This document shows, in pieces, positions 37,995 through 47,599 of a DNA stretch of 64,000 nucleotides (the first letter of the stretch is position 1; each line of letters starts with the position of its first letter). The stretch lies in contig JAIOPI010000004.1 of the NCBI GenBank assembly GCA_021413965.1, positions 402,772 through 466,771 of the forward strand. Direction: 5' to 3'. This stretch comes from Lentisphaerota bacterium (GTDB lineage Bacteria; Verrucomicrobiota; Kiritimatiellia; UBA8416; JAIOPI01). Position numbers and translations under genes: made by a program. The notes beneath the pieces were generated by a model. That model did no database searches. It was not told the DNA's origin and saw only the letters and a list, made by a program, of their open reading frames with translations.

Positions 37995-38110
37995 CCCCTC
38001 CACCCACTCTTAGTCGTCTATTTGTAGTCGCCTCATCTCCGCAACGATGCGCAAACAACCAAGTGTCGGCCAAGCCCAACGCGATTGAGAACAGGAGCCC
38101 GTCGTATCCG

Positions 38111-38139
38111 AGGTGGGGCGAGGCGTCCCGCCGAGCCGC
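38111..38139. repeat. Dispersed GC-rich repeat copy (AGGTGGGGCGAGGCGTCCCG...)
   Basis: A 29-base copy, identical over its whole length to the one at 48637-48665 and closely similar to those at 20572 and 24741. Lies in the 209-base gap before ptsP; no other feature is seen in that gap. Confidence 0.75.
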
Positions 38140-38203
38140 TTGACCATACACAAGCCTTTTGTCAGGCTGTGGGGGGCGAGACACATGATGGGCACGGCAT
38201 CTT

Positions 38204-40489
38204 ATGGCCAAGGAACACGTCGAACTGATCTGCAGCATTGGAGAACTGGCGGGGCTCTTCCAGAAGAGCACCAGCCTGGAGAACTTCCTCCAGACGGCCG
38301 TCAGTGTCGTGGCCTACCACATGCGCGCCGCCGTCTGCTCCGTCTACCTCTATGAGGAAGAACTCGGCGAGCTCGTCCTGCACGCCAACCAGGGGCTGAA
38401 CCCTGACTACATCGGCCGACTCCGACTTAAGCTGGGCGAGGGCCTCGTCGGCACCGCCCTCAAGGAACTGCGCCCCATCCGGGAAGGCAGTGCCCCGCGC
38501 AATCCCAGGTTCAAACACATCCCCGGCATCAACGAGGAGTACTTCCAAGCCTTCCTCGCCGTCCCCATCGTCCGCGGCCTCACCCGCGTCGGCGTCCTCG
38601 TCGTCCAGGACCCCGTGCAGGACTACTTCGACCAGAACGATACCCGCGCCCTGCAGGCCATCGCCGCCCAGCTCGCCTCCGTCATCGAAAACGCCAAACT
38701 GCTCATGGCCCTGCACCGCATGGAGGCCTCCACCGCCCCCGCCCCGCCCGCCGTCACCGTCGCCCCCGATCTGAAATTCCTCCGCGGCCTGTCCGTCTCG
38801 CCGGGCATCGCCCTCGGCCGCGCCACCGTCTTCGGCGGCCCCGACGACGACCTCCACATCGAGGAATCCGCTCCCGCCGGCGCCTACTCGCGCGCCGACT
38901 TCGACCGCTCGCTGCACAACACCGAGGCCCAGCTCACCGCCCTGCAAACCCAGATGGAAGAGCGCCTTGAAGACGTGGCCTCCATGATCTTCAGCGCCCA
39001 CATCCTGATCCTGCGCGACTCCATGTTCTCCGGCGCCATGGCCCGCCTCATCGAACAGGGCTCCCCGCCCCGCGAGGCCATCGTCCAGATCGCCACCGAC
39101 TACATCCGCCTCTTCGCCGCCAGCGAGAATCCCCGCCTGCGCGAAAAAGTCCAGGACGTCAAGGACCTCGGCCGACGCCTCCTGCGCAACCTGCGCCCGG
39201 ATGCCAAGGACGCCGCCGACCACGCCGGCCGCGTCATCATCGCCGGCGAACTGCTGCCGTCCGACATCCTCAAACTCGTCGCCCAGCGCGCCGCCGGTCT
39301 GCTGCTCGTCGGCGGCGGCGCCACCTCGCACATCGCCATCCTGGCCCGCTCCCTCCAGCTCCCCATGGTCATGATCGAGAACCGCGCCCTGCTGGACCTG
39401 CACGAGACGGTTGACGTCCTGCTCGACGGCGACCAGGGCACCATCTACGTGGACCCCACCCCCGAAGTGCGCCAGCGCTACCGCGACCTGCAGCAGACCA
39501 GCCGCGAAGTGGCGAGCATCCCCATCCCCGAAAGCGATGCCTCCGCCACGAGTGACGGCGAGCGCATCGACGTCATGGCCAATATCAACATGCTGAGCGA
39601 ACTCAAAATCGCCCACCGCTTCCGAGCCGCCGGCGTCGGCCTCTACCGCAGCGAGTTCCCCTTCATCGTCCGCAATGACTTCCCGTCCGAGGAGGAACAG
39701 TACCGCATCTACCGCTCCCTCCTCGACCAGATGCAGGGCAGCGATGTGATCATGCGCACCCTCGACGTCGGCGGCGACAAGATGCTGTCGTACTTCCCCA
39801 GCGTCAACGAGGCCAACCCGTTCCTCGGCCTGCGCGCCCTCCGCTTCTCCCTGCGCTACAAAGATATCTTCACCCGCCAGCTGCGCGCCATGCTCCGCGC
39901 CGGCGAGGGCCGCGCCCTCCACATCATGTTCCCGCTCGTCTCCTCCGTCGACGATTTCGTCGACGCCCGCGCCGTGGTCCGCGAATGCCTGCGCCAGCTC
40001 GAGCATGAGCGCACCCCCCACCATGCCACCCCACGCCTCGGCGCCATGGTCGAAATGCCCTCCGCCGTGGAAGTCGTCACCGAACTCGTGGCCGAGGCGG
40101 ACTTCCTCTCCATCGGGGGCAACGACCTCGTGCAGTACGTCCTCGCCGTCGACCGCACGAATGCACAAATCTCCGATCACTACGTCGCCTATCACCCGGC
40201 CATCCTGCGCGCCCTGAAACGCATCGCCGATGCCGCCCTGGCGGCCAGGAAACCCGTGTCGTTCTGCGGCGAAATGGCCTCCGATCCGCGCCTGCTGCCT
40301 TTCCTGATCGGCATCGGCATCCGGCGGCTCAGCGTCGAGCCGCGGCAGATTCCCAATGTGCGCCAGCAACTCGCCCGCCTGAATTACGCCGAGGCCCGCA
40401 CCCGCGCCGCCTTCCTGCTCACCCTCGGCCGCATCTCCGAAGTCGAACAGGCCCTCGGCATCACCCGCCCCGCTACGCCCGCCGCCTGA
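38204..40489 (+). CDS. ptsP: GAF-domain PEP-protein phosphotransferase (PtsP, nitrogen-type enzyme I)
   Basis: 761 residues: an N-terminal GAF domain (about 10-170), then the enzyme I core beginning KFLRGLSVSPGIALGRA. The phosphorylated His lies in GGGATSHIAILARSL, the PEP-binding part includes GVGLYRSEFPF, LDVGGDKMLSYFP and VEMPSAVEVV, and the catalytic Cys region is PVSFCGEMASDP. It passes phosphate from PEP to an NPr/HPr protein. PEP carboxylase starts 120 bases downstream, so two PEP-using enzymes sit side by side. Confidence 0.93.
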   Translation: MAKEHVELICSIGELAGLFQKSTSLENFLQTAVSVVAYHMRAAVCSVYLYEEELGELVLHANQGLNPDYIGRLRLKLGEGLVGTALKELRPIREGSAPRNPRFKHIPGINEEYFQAFLAVPIVRGLTRVGVLVVQDPVQDYFDQNDTRALQAIAAQLASVIENAKLLMALHRMEASTAPAPPAVTVAPDLKFLRGLSVSPGIALGRATVFGGPDDDLHIEESAPAGAYSRADFDRSLHNTEAQLTALQTQMEERLEDVASMIFSAHILILRDSMFSGAMARLIEQGSPPREAIVQIATDYIRLFAASENPRLREKVQDVKDLGRRLLRNLRPDAKDAADHAGRVIIAGELLPSDILKLVAQRAAGLLLVGGGATSHIAILARSLQLPMVMIENRALLDLHETVDVLLDGDQGTIYVDPTPEVRQRYRDLQQTSREVASIPIPESDASATSDGERIDVMANINMLSELKIAHRFRAAGVGLYRSEFPFIVRNDFPSEEEQYRIYRSLLDQMQGSDVIMRTLDVGGDKMLSYFPSVNEANPFLGLRALRFSLRYKDIFTRQLRAMLRAGEGRALHIMFPLVSSVDDFVDARAVVRECLRQLEHERTPHHATPRLGAMVEMPSAVEVVTELVAEADFLSIGGNDLVQYVLAVDRTNAQISDHYVAYHPAILRALKRIADAALAARKPVSFCGEMASDPRLLPFLIGIGIRRLSVEPRQIPNVRQQLARLNYAEARTRAAFLLTLGRISEVEQALGITRPATPAA

Positions 40490-40611
40490 AGTCGCCTCAT
40501 GCGGAGCTTGCGTTCCCCGTACCCGCTCTGGCATCTTCAGCCCGCGTTCGCCGGGCGCCGCCGCCCGATAACGCAGCGACCAACGCATGTCTGGCCCCTG
40601 AATCCACGCAT

Positions 40612-43008
40612 ATGGACGAACGACTACGACGGGAAGTGCGGTTCATCACGACGCGACTGGGCGGCATCGTCCGCGAACAGGCCGGCGAACTCGCGTTCAC
40701 GCACACCGAACAACTGCGTCAGCTCGCCAAGACGATCCGCAACCACCCCGACCGCCAGACCATCCGCGCCAAGCGGCGCCTCGTGGCCCGGCTGGGCATC
40801 GAGGAGGCCTACCGCGTCGCGCACGCCTTCAGCCTCTTCTTCCAACTCGTGAACCTTTGCGAAGAACGTGCCCGCGTCCGCCACCTCCAGTCCCACCCCG
40901 AGCCCGCGCAATCCCTGCGCCGCCTGTTCCGCGAATTGAAGGAGGCCGGCGTGCCCGCCGACGCCCTCCAGCAGTGCCTGAACGCACTCGAAATCGAACC
41001 CGTCCTGACCGCGCACCCCACGGAAGCCAAGCGGCGGACGACGATGAACCATCTTTTGCGGCTCGCCGGGCACTTCGACCAGCCCGATGAAATCCTCGAA
41101 GCCCTCTGGCAAACCGAGGAAATCCGCGAGCGCCGCGTGGGGCCGCTGGACGAAGTCGAAACCGGCCTGTTTCTCTTCGAACGCACCATCCTGCCCGCCG
41201 TCGCCAATTTCTACACCACGTTTGACGCCGAACTGCGCGCGGCATACCCGTCCGTAACGCGCGACCGCGCCTTCCTCACCTTCGCGAGCTGGATCGGCGG
41301 CGATCGCGACGGCCATCCCCTCGTCACCCCGGCCATCAGCCTGGCCACCCTCGAACGCCAGCGCGCTCGTGCCCTCGACTTCTACGACCGCGCCTGCGAC
41401 GTGCTCATCGGTGAACTGACCCACGCCCAACCCGTGCGCGGCCGCCCGTCCACCGCCGCCACCGATCCGTTTCAACGCGGGGAAACCTACCGGCGCAAGC
41501 TCCTCGATATCCGCGCCAAACTCAAGGGCGGCTACCGCCATGGCGGGGAATTCGTCCGCGACTTGACCGCCATCCAGACCGGCCTGCACCGGCAGGGCGC
41601 GCACCGCGCCGCCACCGGCCGCCTGGCCGATCTGATTGAACAGGCACGCACCGCCGGCTTCCATCTGGCCCAGATCGATTTTCGCGATCACAGCGGCAAA
41701 CTGTCCGGCGCACCCGCGGACATGCTCGAGGAATTCACGACGCTACGCACCATCCAACGCGAACATGGCGAGGTGGCCGCCCACCACTTCATCCTCAGCA
41801 TGACCCGTGGCGTCGACGACCTGAAGGCCCTCTTCGCCCTCGCCCGCCGCTCCGGCGCACGCGTGGATCTCGTCCCCCTGTTCGAAACCATCGACGACCT
41901 CGAGCGCGCTCCCGGCATCATGGACGCGGCCTGGAACGACCCCGCGTACCGCGCTCACCTGCGACGGCGCGGCAACGTCCAGGAAATCATGCTGGGCTAC
42001 TCGGACTCGAACAAGGACGGCGGGTACCTGGCGGCAAACTGGTTCCTGCACGTGGCACAGGACCGCCTGGCCGAACTGGCGGACAAGCTGGGCGTCAAGG
42101 TGCGCTTCTTCCACGGCAAGGGGGGATCCATCGACCGCGGCGGCGGCATGAGCCACCGAAGCCTGCGCGCGCAGCCCCACGCGGCCCACGGCGGCCGTCT
42201 GCGCATTACCGAACAGGGCGAGGTGGTCTCCCTCAAGTACTCCAACCCTGTCATCGCACAGCGCAACCTCGAACAGCTCACCACCGCCGTCATCGCCGCC
42301 CACTGCCTCCCAGCGCCGGTGGCCGACCCCGCCTGGCAGGCCACGATGGAACGGCTCGCACGCGATTCCTTCACGTTCTACCAGGACCTCGTCTACCGGA
42401 CGCCCGAATTCCTGGAGTACTTCCGTCAGGCGACGCCCATCGACTTGATCGAGCACCTGAGCATCGGCTCGCGCCCCAGCCGGCGATCGGCCGACGGCGA
42501 TGTCCGCCAGTTGCGCGCCATCCCCTGGGTGTTCGCCTGGACGCAGTCGCGCCACTTGCTCAGCGCCTGGTACGGCATCGGCCACGCCCTGGACGCCCAC
42601 GGCGACCTGGAACACCTGCGCGACATGTACCGCCGCTGGCCCTACTTCACCGCGCTGCTGGACAACGCGGAACTCTCGCTCGCCAAGACCGACCTCTACA
42701 TTGCCGGCCGCTACGCCACCCTCGTGCGCAACGGCGTGGCGCGCAAGAAAATCTTCACCCTGATCGCCGATGAACACGCGCGCGCCGTGCGCATGGTCCT
42801 GCGCGTCACGCAGCGCAGCCGCCTGCTCGCCACCCAGCCGGTCCTCGCGGAATCCATCCGCCTGCGCAACCCCTACATTGACCCGCTGAACTACCTGCAG
42901 ATCCGCTTTCTGCCCCGCTGGCGGCGCGCCACCGGAAATCAAAGCCTGCGCCGACTGCTGGCCCTGACCGTCAATGGCATCGCCTTCGGCATGAAGAGCA
43001 CGGGGTAA
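40612..43008 (+). CDS. ppc: Phosphoenolpyruvate carboxylase
   Basis: 798 residues, somewhat shorter than the usual 880-930. It converts PEP and bicarbonate to oxaloacetate. Signature motifs: LTAHPTEAKRRT (catalytic His, about 138), SWIGGDRDGHP, LGYSDSNKDGGYLAANW, the mobile loop FHGKGGSIDRGGG (usually FHGRGGSVGRGGG; here the first Arg is Lys and the second Gly is Asp), and the C-terminal LTVNGIAFGMKSTG, close to the classic LTINGIAAGMRNTG end. It would refill the TCA cycle. Confidence 0.94.
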   Translation: MDERLRREVRFITTRLGGIVREQAGELAFTHTEQLRQLAKTIRNHPDRQTIRAKRRLVARLGIEEAYRVAHAFSLFFQLVNLCEERARVRHLQSHPEPAQSLRRLFRELKEAGVPADALQQCLNALEIEPVLTAHPTEAKRRTTMNHLLRLAGHFDQPDEILEALWQTEEIRERRVGPLDEVETGLFLFERTILPAVANFYTTFDAELRAAYPSVTRDRAFLTFASWIGGDRDGHPLVTPAISLATLERQRARALDFYDRACDVLIGELTHAQPVRGRPSTAATDPFQRGETYRRKLLDIRAKLKGGYRHGGEFVRDLTAIQTGLHRQGAHRAATGRLADLIEQARTAGFHLAQIDFRDHSGKLSGAPADMLEEFTTLRTIQREHGEVAAHHFILSMTRGVDDLKALFALARRSGARVDLVPLFETIDDLERAPGIMDAAWNDPAYRAHLRRRGNVQEIMLGYSDSNKDGGYLAANWFLHVAQDRLAELADKLGVKVRFFHGKGGSIDRGGGMSHRSLRAQPHAAHGGRLRITEQGEVVSLKYSNPVIAQRNLEQLTTAVIAAHCLPAPVADPAWQATMERLARDSFTFYQDLVYRTPEFLEYFRQATPIDLIEHLSIGSRPSRRSADGDVRQLRAIPWVFAWTQSRHLLSAWYGIGHALDAHGDLEHLRDMYRRWPYFTALLDNAELSLAKTDLYIAGRYATLVRNGVARKKIFTLIADEHARAVRMVLRVTQRSRLLATQPVLAESIRLRNPYIDPLNYLQIRFLPRWRRATGNQSLRRLLALTVNGIAFGMKSTG

Positions 43009-43084
43009 CCGCCCCACCCCTCGCCCCCGCCGTCCCCAAGGTCCTGATTGACACGGCCTTGCCGCTGCGGCTCTAATAACGCCC

Positions 43085-45634
43085 ATGTTGGCCTTTGCGA
43101 CGTTGCTGCTGATTATCGTCCTCGTCCTGGTCGCCGCCTCCATCGGACGCCTGCGCCAGATCCAGGCTGACATACAGAAGCAGGCCGATGAACTCCACGG
43201 ACTGCGGCGGCAGATCCATGCCCTGATCGAAACCGCCGTCAGCCCCGGAACAGCCGGCGCCGCGACGCCCAAGCCCGCCGCCCCTCCCCCCCCGTCACCG
43301 CTGCGCGTGGACGCCCTCGCCCCGGCACCCGCAGCCACCGTTGGCCGTCCTTCCGATGTGCCCACCGTGCCCTCGGCCGTCATGCCTCCCCCGCCGCACG
43401 CCAAACCAGCCGCCACACCCCCCCCGCTTCCCGGTGTCCCGCCCCAGGTGGAGCGAGCCGTCCCCGCGAGCCACGCCCCAACCGCACCCGCCACCGCGCC
43501 AGCCGTCCCGCCCCCTCCCAAACCCAAATCCCGCCTCGTCGAATCGGCCGGCGAGGTCCTGCACAAACTCTGGAATTGGATCGTCGTGGGCGAGGAGCAT
43601 CGGCCGCAGGGCGTGACCGTCGAGTACGCCGTGGCCACCACCTGGTCCATGCGCCTGGGCATCCTCATCTTCGTCCTCGGCGTGGCGTTCCTGCTTGTCT
43701 GGTCCTCGCAACGCCAGCTCATCGGCCCCATCGGCCGCGTGGCCATTGCACTCTTCACCGGCGTGGCCATGCTCGTCGGCGGCGTGCGGCTCCTCGGCAA
43801 GAAATACCACGTCATGGGCCAGGGCCTGCTCGGCGGCGGCATCCTTGTGCTCTACTTCGGTGTCTATGCCATGGGCCCGCGCTACGCCCTCGTCTCCATC
43901 CCCGCCGCCTTCGGCCTGATGGCCCTCGTCTCCGTCGCCGCCGGCCTGCTCGCCCTGCGACTCGATTCCATGCTCGTCGCCATCATCGGCCTCGCCGGCG
44001 GCTATCTCACCCCCGTCCTCCTCCACTCCGACGTCCCGCGCCTCGATATCCTCTATGCCTACATGCTCCTCCTCGGCGTCGCCATCCTGGCCCTGTCCTG
44101 CCGCAAGCAGTGGCGCCTCCTCAATTACCTCAGCTTCCTCTGCACCTACGCGCTGTTCATCGCCTCCCTCGACGCCTACGATCGCACCCGCAATTTCCCC
44201 ATCGCCCTCGGCTTCCTCTGCGCCTTCTTCGCCATCCAATCCTCCCTCGTCTACGTCTACAACATCCTCCGCCGCAAACCCTCCACCACCCTGGAAATCA
44301 TCCACACCGCGGCCAACGCGCTCCTCTTCGCGGCCATCGGCTACTGGCTCATCCTCGATGCCCACGGCCGCCCCTACCCCGCCTTTCTCGCGCTCGGCCT
44401 CGGCGCCTTCTTCACCCTCCACGTCCTCCTCCTCCTGCGCCGCCGCATCGACGACCGCCCCCTCGTCGTCACCTTCATCGCCCTCGCCGGCGCCTTCGCC
44501 ACCTGGGCGCTCCCGCTCGTCATGGAGAATGAGTCGCTCACCATCGCGCTCGCCCTCCTCGCCTTCACCTTCCTCTGGCTCGGCCACAAGCTGGGCAGCC
44601 GCTTCCTCCAGAACCTCGCCCATGCCCTCTATCTGGTCGTGCTCTTCCGGTTGGGCGTCTGGGATTTCGAGCGCAACTACACCGGCCCCGCTGACCGCGA
44701 TCCGAGCCTCCACGCCTACTGGTCCCACGCCCTGCACCGCCTCTGGACCTTCGGCATCTCGCTCGCCTCGGTCACCGGCGCCTTCATCCTGCAGCGCCGC
44801 CAGCCCGCGCCCGCCCCCACCCTCGCCGTTCCCCCCAAGGCGGACACGCCCCTGCTCCTCGGCTCCACCACCGCCCGCCGCCTGTTCTTCTGGGCCACCG
44901 CGGTCATCCTCGTCGCCTTCCTGAATTTCGAGTTCTGGGCCATGTTTGCCTGCGCCCCGCCCTGGCGCTACCCGGCCCTCACGATCGTCTGGTGCGCCAC
45001 CGCCGTCTACTTCCTGCGCGCACACGCCGCCGAGGCCCGCCCCGGCGCCATGTTCTGGGCCATGACCGGCGCCCTCACGATCGCCGCCGTCAAAATCCTC
45101 GGCGTCGACCTCGCCTTCTGGCACTGCCGCCCCTCCCTCGTCTACGGCGTCGACTACCATCCCCTCGACGCCGCGGCGCGCGGCCTCGACTTCGGCGCCC
45201 TCCTCCTCGCCAACCTGCTCGTCTGGCGCATGGTCCGGCGCCGCGCCGACACGCGCGCCACCGCCCCCCTCTTCGGCTATGCCGCCCTCGCCCTCCTGTT
45301 CCTCTACACCACGCTGGAGTGGCACACCCTGCTCTACTGGAAGGTCCGCCGCTTCCAGGAAGGCGGCCTCTCCATCCTCTGGGCGCTCTTCGGCATCGCC
45401 TACATCGTCGGCGGCATCTGGCGCAACCGGCGCCCCCTCCGCTTCCTCGGCCTCGCCCTCATGGTCATCGTCATCGCCAAGGTCTTCTTCTTCGACCTCA
45501 GCGGCATGGAAACCATCGTCCGCGTCGTCGCCTTCCTCGTCGTCGGCGTCCTCCTCCTCCTCAGTTCCTTCGCCTACATGTACTCCAGCAAGAAATTCGC
45601 CCGCCAGCCGCCACCCCCACCGCCAGTTACCTGA
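43085..45634 (+). CDS. DUF2339-family multi-spanning membrane protein
   Basis: 849 residues with one N-terminal helix, a coiled stretch, a Pro/Ala-rich cytosolic linker (about 60-150), then VGEEHRPQGVTVEYAVATTW and around twenty hydrophobic segments in the DUF2339 pattern (SMRLGILIFVLGVAFLL, GQGLLGGGILVLYFGVYA, GLAGGYLTPVLLHS). Function unknown. The linker residues QVERAVPASHAP come from a diverged copy of the dispersed GC repeat read in frame. Paired with a DUF3999-like gene directly downstream, as in other bacteria, which suggests a shared envelope function. Confidence 0.88.
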   Translation: MLAFATLLLIIVLVLVAASIGRLRQIQADIQKQADELHGLRRQIHALIETAVSPGTAGAATPKPAAPPPPSPLRVDALAPAPAATVGRPSDVPTVPSAVMPPPPHAKPAATPPPLPGVPPQVERAVPASHAPTAPATAPAVPPPPKPKSRLVESAGEVLHKLWNWIVVGEEHRPQGVTVEYAVATTWSMRLGILIFVLGVAFLLVWSSQRQLIGPIGRVAIALFTGVAMLVGGVRLLGKKYHVMGQGLLGGGILVLYFGVYAMGPRYALVSIPAAFGLMALVSVAAGLLALRLDSMLVAIIGLAGGYLTPVLLHSDVPRLDILYAYMLLLGVAILALSCRKQWRLLNYLSFLCTYALFIASLDAYDRTRNFPIALGFLCAFFAIQSSLVYVYNILRRKPSTTLEIIHTAANALLFAAIGYWLILDAHGRPYPAFLALGLGAFFTLHVLLLLRRRIDDRPLVVTFIALAGAFATWALPLVMENESLTIALALLAFTFLWLGHKLGSRFLQNLAHALYLVVLFRLGVWDFERNYTGPADRDPSLHAYWSHALHRLWTFGISLASVTGAFILQRRQPAPAPTLAVPPKADTPLLLGSTTARRLFFWATAVILVAFLNFEFWAMFACAPPWRYPALTIVWCATAVYFLRAHAAEARPGAMFWAMTGALTIAAVKILGVDLAFWHCRPSLVYGVDYHPLDAAARGLDFGALLLANLLVWRMVRRRADTRATAPLFGYAALALLFLYTTLEWHTLLYWKVRRFQEGGLSILWALFGIAYIVGGIWRNRRPLRFLGLALMVIVIAKVFFFDLSGMETIVRVVAFLVVGVLLLLSSFAYMYSSKKFARQPPPPPPVT
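43446..43474. repeat. Diverged copy of the dispersed GC-rich repeat within a coding sequence
   Basis: AGGTGGAGCGAGCCGTCCCC and the following bases match the repeat at 38111 and 48637 at most positions. In the DUF2339 frame it reads QVERAVPASH; the same frame of the intergenic copies reads (K/Q)VGRGVPPSR, so the repeat appears to have been captured in frame in the proline-rich linker. Confidence 0.5.
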
Positions 45635-45669
45635 TATGCACGCCCACCACCCACCCAGGCCTTCGGCCA

Positions 45670-45721
45670 CCCCTCCCAAGGAGGGGATCCCAATGCCTTT
45701 CGTCAAACGCCGATCCCCTCC
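45670..45721. repeat. CCCCTCC/GGAGGGG hairpin and outer inverted repeat
   Basis: CCCCTCC (45670-45676) pairs with GGAGGGG (45680-45686), and GGAGGGGATC (45680-45689) also pairs with GATCCCCTCC (45712-45721), so two alternative stems share the middle arm. It lies between the DUF2339 and DUF3999 genes. A similar CCTCCACCGGAGGGG stretch lies at the end of the alpha/beta hydrolase gene (about 36846-36860). Confidence 0.55.
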
Positions 45722-45776
45722 CTCCGTTGTCTCAGCGACTCTGCGGGAGACCCCCTTGCCAAATGTGTACAGCCGG

Positions 45777-47165
45777 ATGGGACATTCGAAGTTGAACGGT
45801 GAACGCTTCCGCCCCCCCCGCTCCCCGATTCCCCCCCTCGTCGTCCTCCTCCTCGTCGCCTTCGCCGCCCACGCCGCCAAGCCCGCCGATTTCCAGTTTA
45901 CTCGCCCGCTCCTCCCTCCCGCCGAGGGCTCCGCCGCCACCGTCGCCGCCGCCGAACTCGACGAATCCGTCCTCGCCGCCACCGACGACGCCTACGCCAA
46001 CCTGCGACTCTTCAACCCCAACGGCACCGAAGTCCCCGGCGTCGTTCGCCCGCGACGCCGCGCCAGCACTTCCACCCGCGACTACGCCATCGGCTTTGTC
46101 CAGGACCGCTTCCGCCTCCTCGCCGACAACCGCCTCGAATTTGTCATCCACCGCACCAACGCCCTCGACGTCCCGATCGCCGTTGATTTCGACACGCCGC
46201 TCGACAACTTCGAAAAGCAGGTCACCGTCGCGGCCAGCCCTGACGGCACCAACTGGACCACGCTCACCGAGGCCCAGCCGATCTTCGACTATGCGCGCTT
46301 CATGGCCGTGCGCCACCTGCGCGTCGAGTTCCCCCCCGCCTCCCAGCCCTTCTACCGCATCGAAATCGGCAACATCTCGGAAGCCCGGCAATCCCCCCTG
46401 ACGCAGATTGAACGCGACCAGCGCGGCGGCGCCGTCTTCAGCGAGGTGGAGCGCAGCAGCTTCCAGCGACAGGACTTCCGCATTGATCGCGTGCGCCTGC
46501 TGGGCCGCCGGGCCGTCATCGAACAGCGCGAATTGCTCAAGCGCGCCTACGCCGTCGCCGATGTGCTGATCAAGGATGACGCCACCACCCGCGCCACCAC
46601 GATCACGTTCACCGCCGCGCGCGCCCCCCTGACCGACATCATCCTGGAATGCACAACGCCCAATTTCAGCCGGACCGTCACCGTCGAAGGCAATCGCGAA
46701 TCGCCGCCCCACTGGGCCTTCATCGCGTCGGATTCGCTCAGCCGTGTGCAGGTCGGCCGCGTCCGCCAGGAAGACCTGACACTCACGCTGCCCGGGCTCG
46801 CCCGCTATCGAGAGTTCCGCCTGACCATCCAGAATCTCGACAGCCCGCCCCTTGTGATCGACCGCATCCTCGCCCGCGGCGAGACGCACGAGTTGGTCTT
46901 CTTTCCCGAGCGCGGCGCCACCTACCAGCTCTACTACGGCGGCGAGGGCGCCTCCCTCCCGCAGTACGACGTGCGCGCCATGCTCATGGATGCCGACACC
47001 GCCGACGCGGCCGCCTTCACACTGGGGCCGCAGGCGGACAATCCCGCCTTCTCCCGCAGCGGCGGCTGGTGGAACACCCGCGGCATGCTCATCGCCGCCG
47101 TCGTCGCCGTCGTCGCCGCCCTGGGCTGGGCCCTCGCTGGCGCCGTGAAACAAGTGGAAGCCTGA
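45777..47165 (+). CDS. DUF3999-like periplasmic/membrane protein paired with DUF2339
   Basis: About 462 residues: a signal sequence (PIPPLVVLLLVAFAAHA, cleavage after AHA), a beta-rich periplasmic part starting KPADFQFTRPLLP, a discoidin-like FRIEIGNIS/ RDFRIDRVRLLG section, and a C-terminal membrane helix (GMLIAAVVAVVAALGWALAG). The arrangement and its position after DUF2339 match DUF3999 proteins known beside DUF2339 genes. ATG 45777 gives a sensible signal peptide; a TTG a little further in is possible. Function unknown. Confidence 0.75.
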   Translation: MGHSKLNGERFRPPRSPIPPLVVLLLVAFAAHAAKPADFQFTRPLLPPAEGSAATVAAAELDESVLAATDDAYANLRLFNPNGTEVPGVVRPRRRASTSTRDYAIGFVQDRFRLLADNRLEFVIHRTNALDVPIAVDFDTPLDNFEKQVTVAASPDGTNWTTLTEAQPIFDYARFMAVRHLRVEFPPASQPFYRIEIGNISEARQSPLTQIERDQRGGAVFSEVERSSFQRQDFRIDRVRLLGRRAVIEQRELLKRAYAVADVLIKDDATTRATTITFTAARAPLTDIILECTTPNFSRTVTVEGNRESPPHWAFIASDSLSRVQVGRVRQEDLTLTLPGLARYREFRLTIQNLDSPPLVIDRILARGETHELVFFPERGATYQLYYGGEGASLPQYDVRAMLMDADTADAAAFTLGPQADNPAFSRSGGWWNTRGMLIAAVVAVVAALGWALAGAVKQVEA

Positions 47166-47176
47166 CGCGGTCGCCC

Positions 47177-47599
47177 CTACTCCGCGTGGCCCAGGAAGAA
47201 CGACACCACCAGGACGACCAGAACCGCCAGCGTCAGCAAGGTGTACGTGCGGTCGCGCTGGCGGATAAAGATCAGGACAGAAACCGCCACCCGCGCCACC
47301 GGCGTGAGAATCAGCACCGCCAAACCCAGCGCCACGATCGCCTGCCCGTCCAGGTGCCACACCCCCGAGGCCAACTCGGACGGCGTGTGCGGATAGGTCA
47401 TCGACTGTCCGCTCAACCGATGGAACTCCTCACGGTCGAAAAGCCCATGCCCGTGACGCGCCAGCGCCAGCAAGCCGCCGCAGACGATGAGCGCCAGGCT
47501 CAGGCGCACGCCCGCCGTCAGCACGCGGCTGAGCCACTGCTCCGCCGCGCGCATGCGCGCGGCTTCGTCGGGGGGCGACGCGATCGTCTCGTCCGTCAT
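47177..47599 (-). CDS. DUF1634-family membrane protein (TauE partner)
   Basis: A 140-residue protein with three hydrophobic segments: LTAGVRLSLALIVCGGLLALAR, ALGLAVLILTPVARVAVSVLIFIRQRDRTYTLLTLAVLVVLVVSFFLG. The pattern ILTPVARVAVS and RDR-TYTLLT is that of DUF1634. Such genes commonly stand next to TauE/SafE exporters, as here: its ATG overlaps the end of the TauE gene. Probably an accessory subunit (inference). Confidence 0.83.
   Translation of the reverse strand: MTDETIASPPDEAARMRAAEQWLSRVLTAGVRLSLALIVCGGLLALARHGHGLFDREEFHRLSGQSMTYPHTPSELASGVWHLDGQAIVALGLAVLILTPVARVAVSVLIFIRQRDRTYTLLTLAVLVVLVVSFFLGHAE

Noticed and set aside
38162..40588. 808-codon open frame on the minus strand opposite ptsP
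   Set aside because: Antisense shadow: acidic low-complexity sequence; ptsP on the other strand has all family motifs.
43295..45982. 895-codon minus-strand frame opposite the DUF2339 gene
   Set aside because: Glu/Gly-rich shadow with no domain; arises from the biased codon use of the opposite gene.
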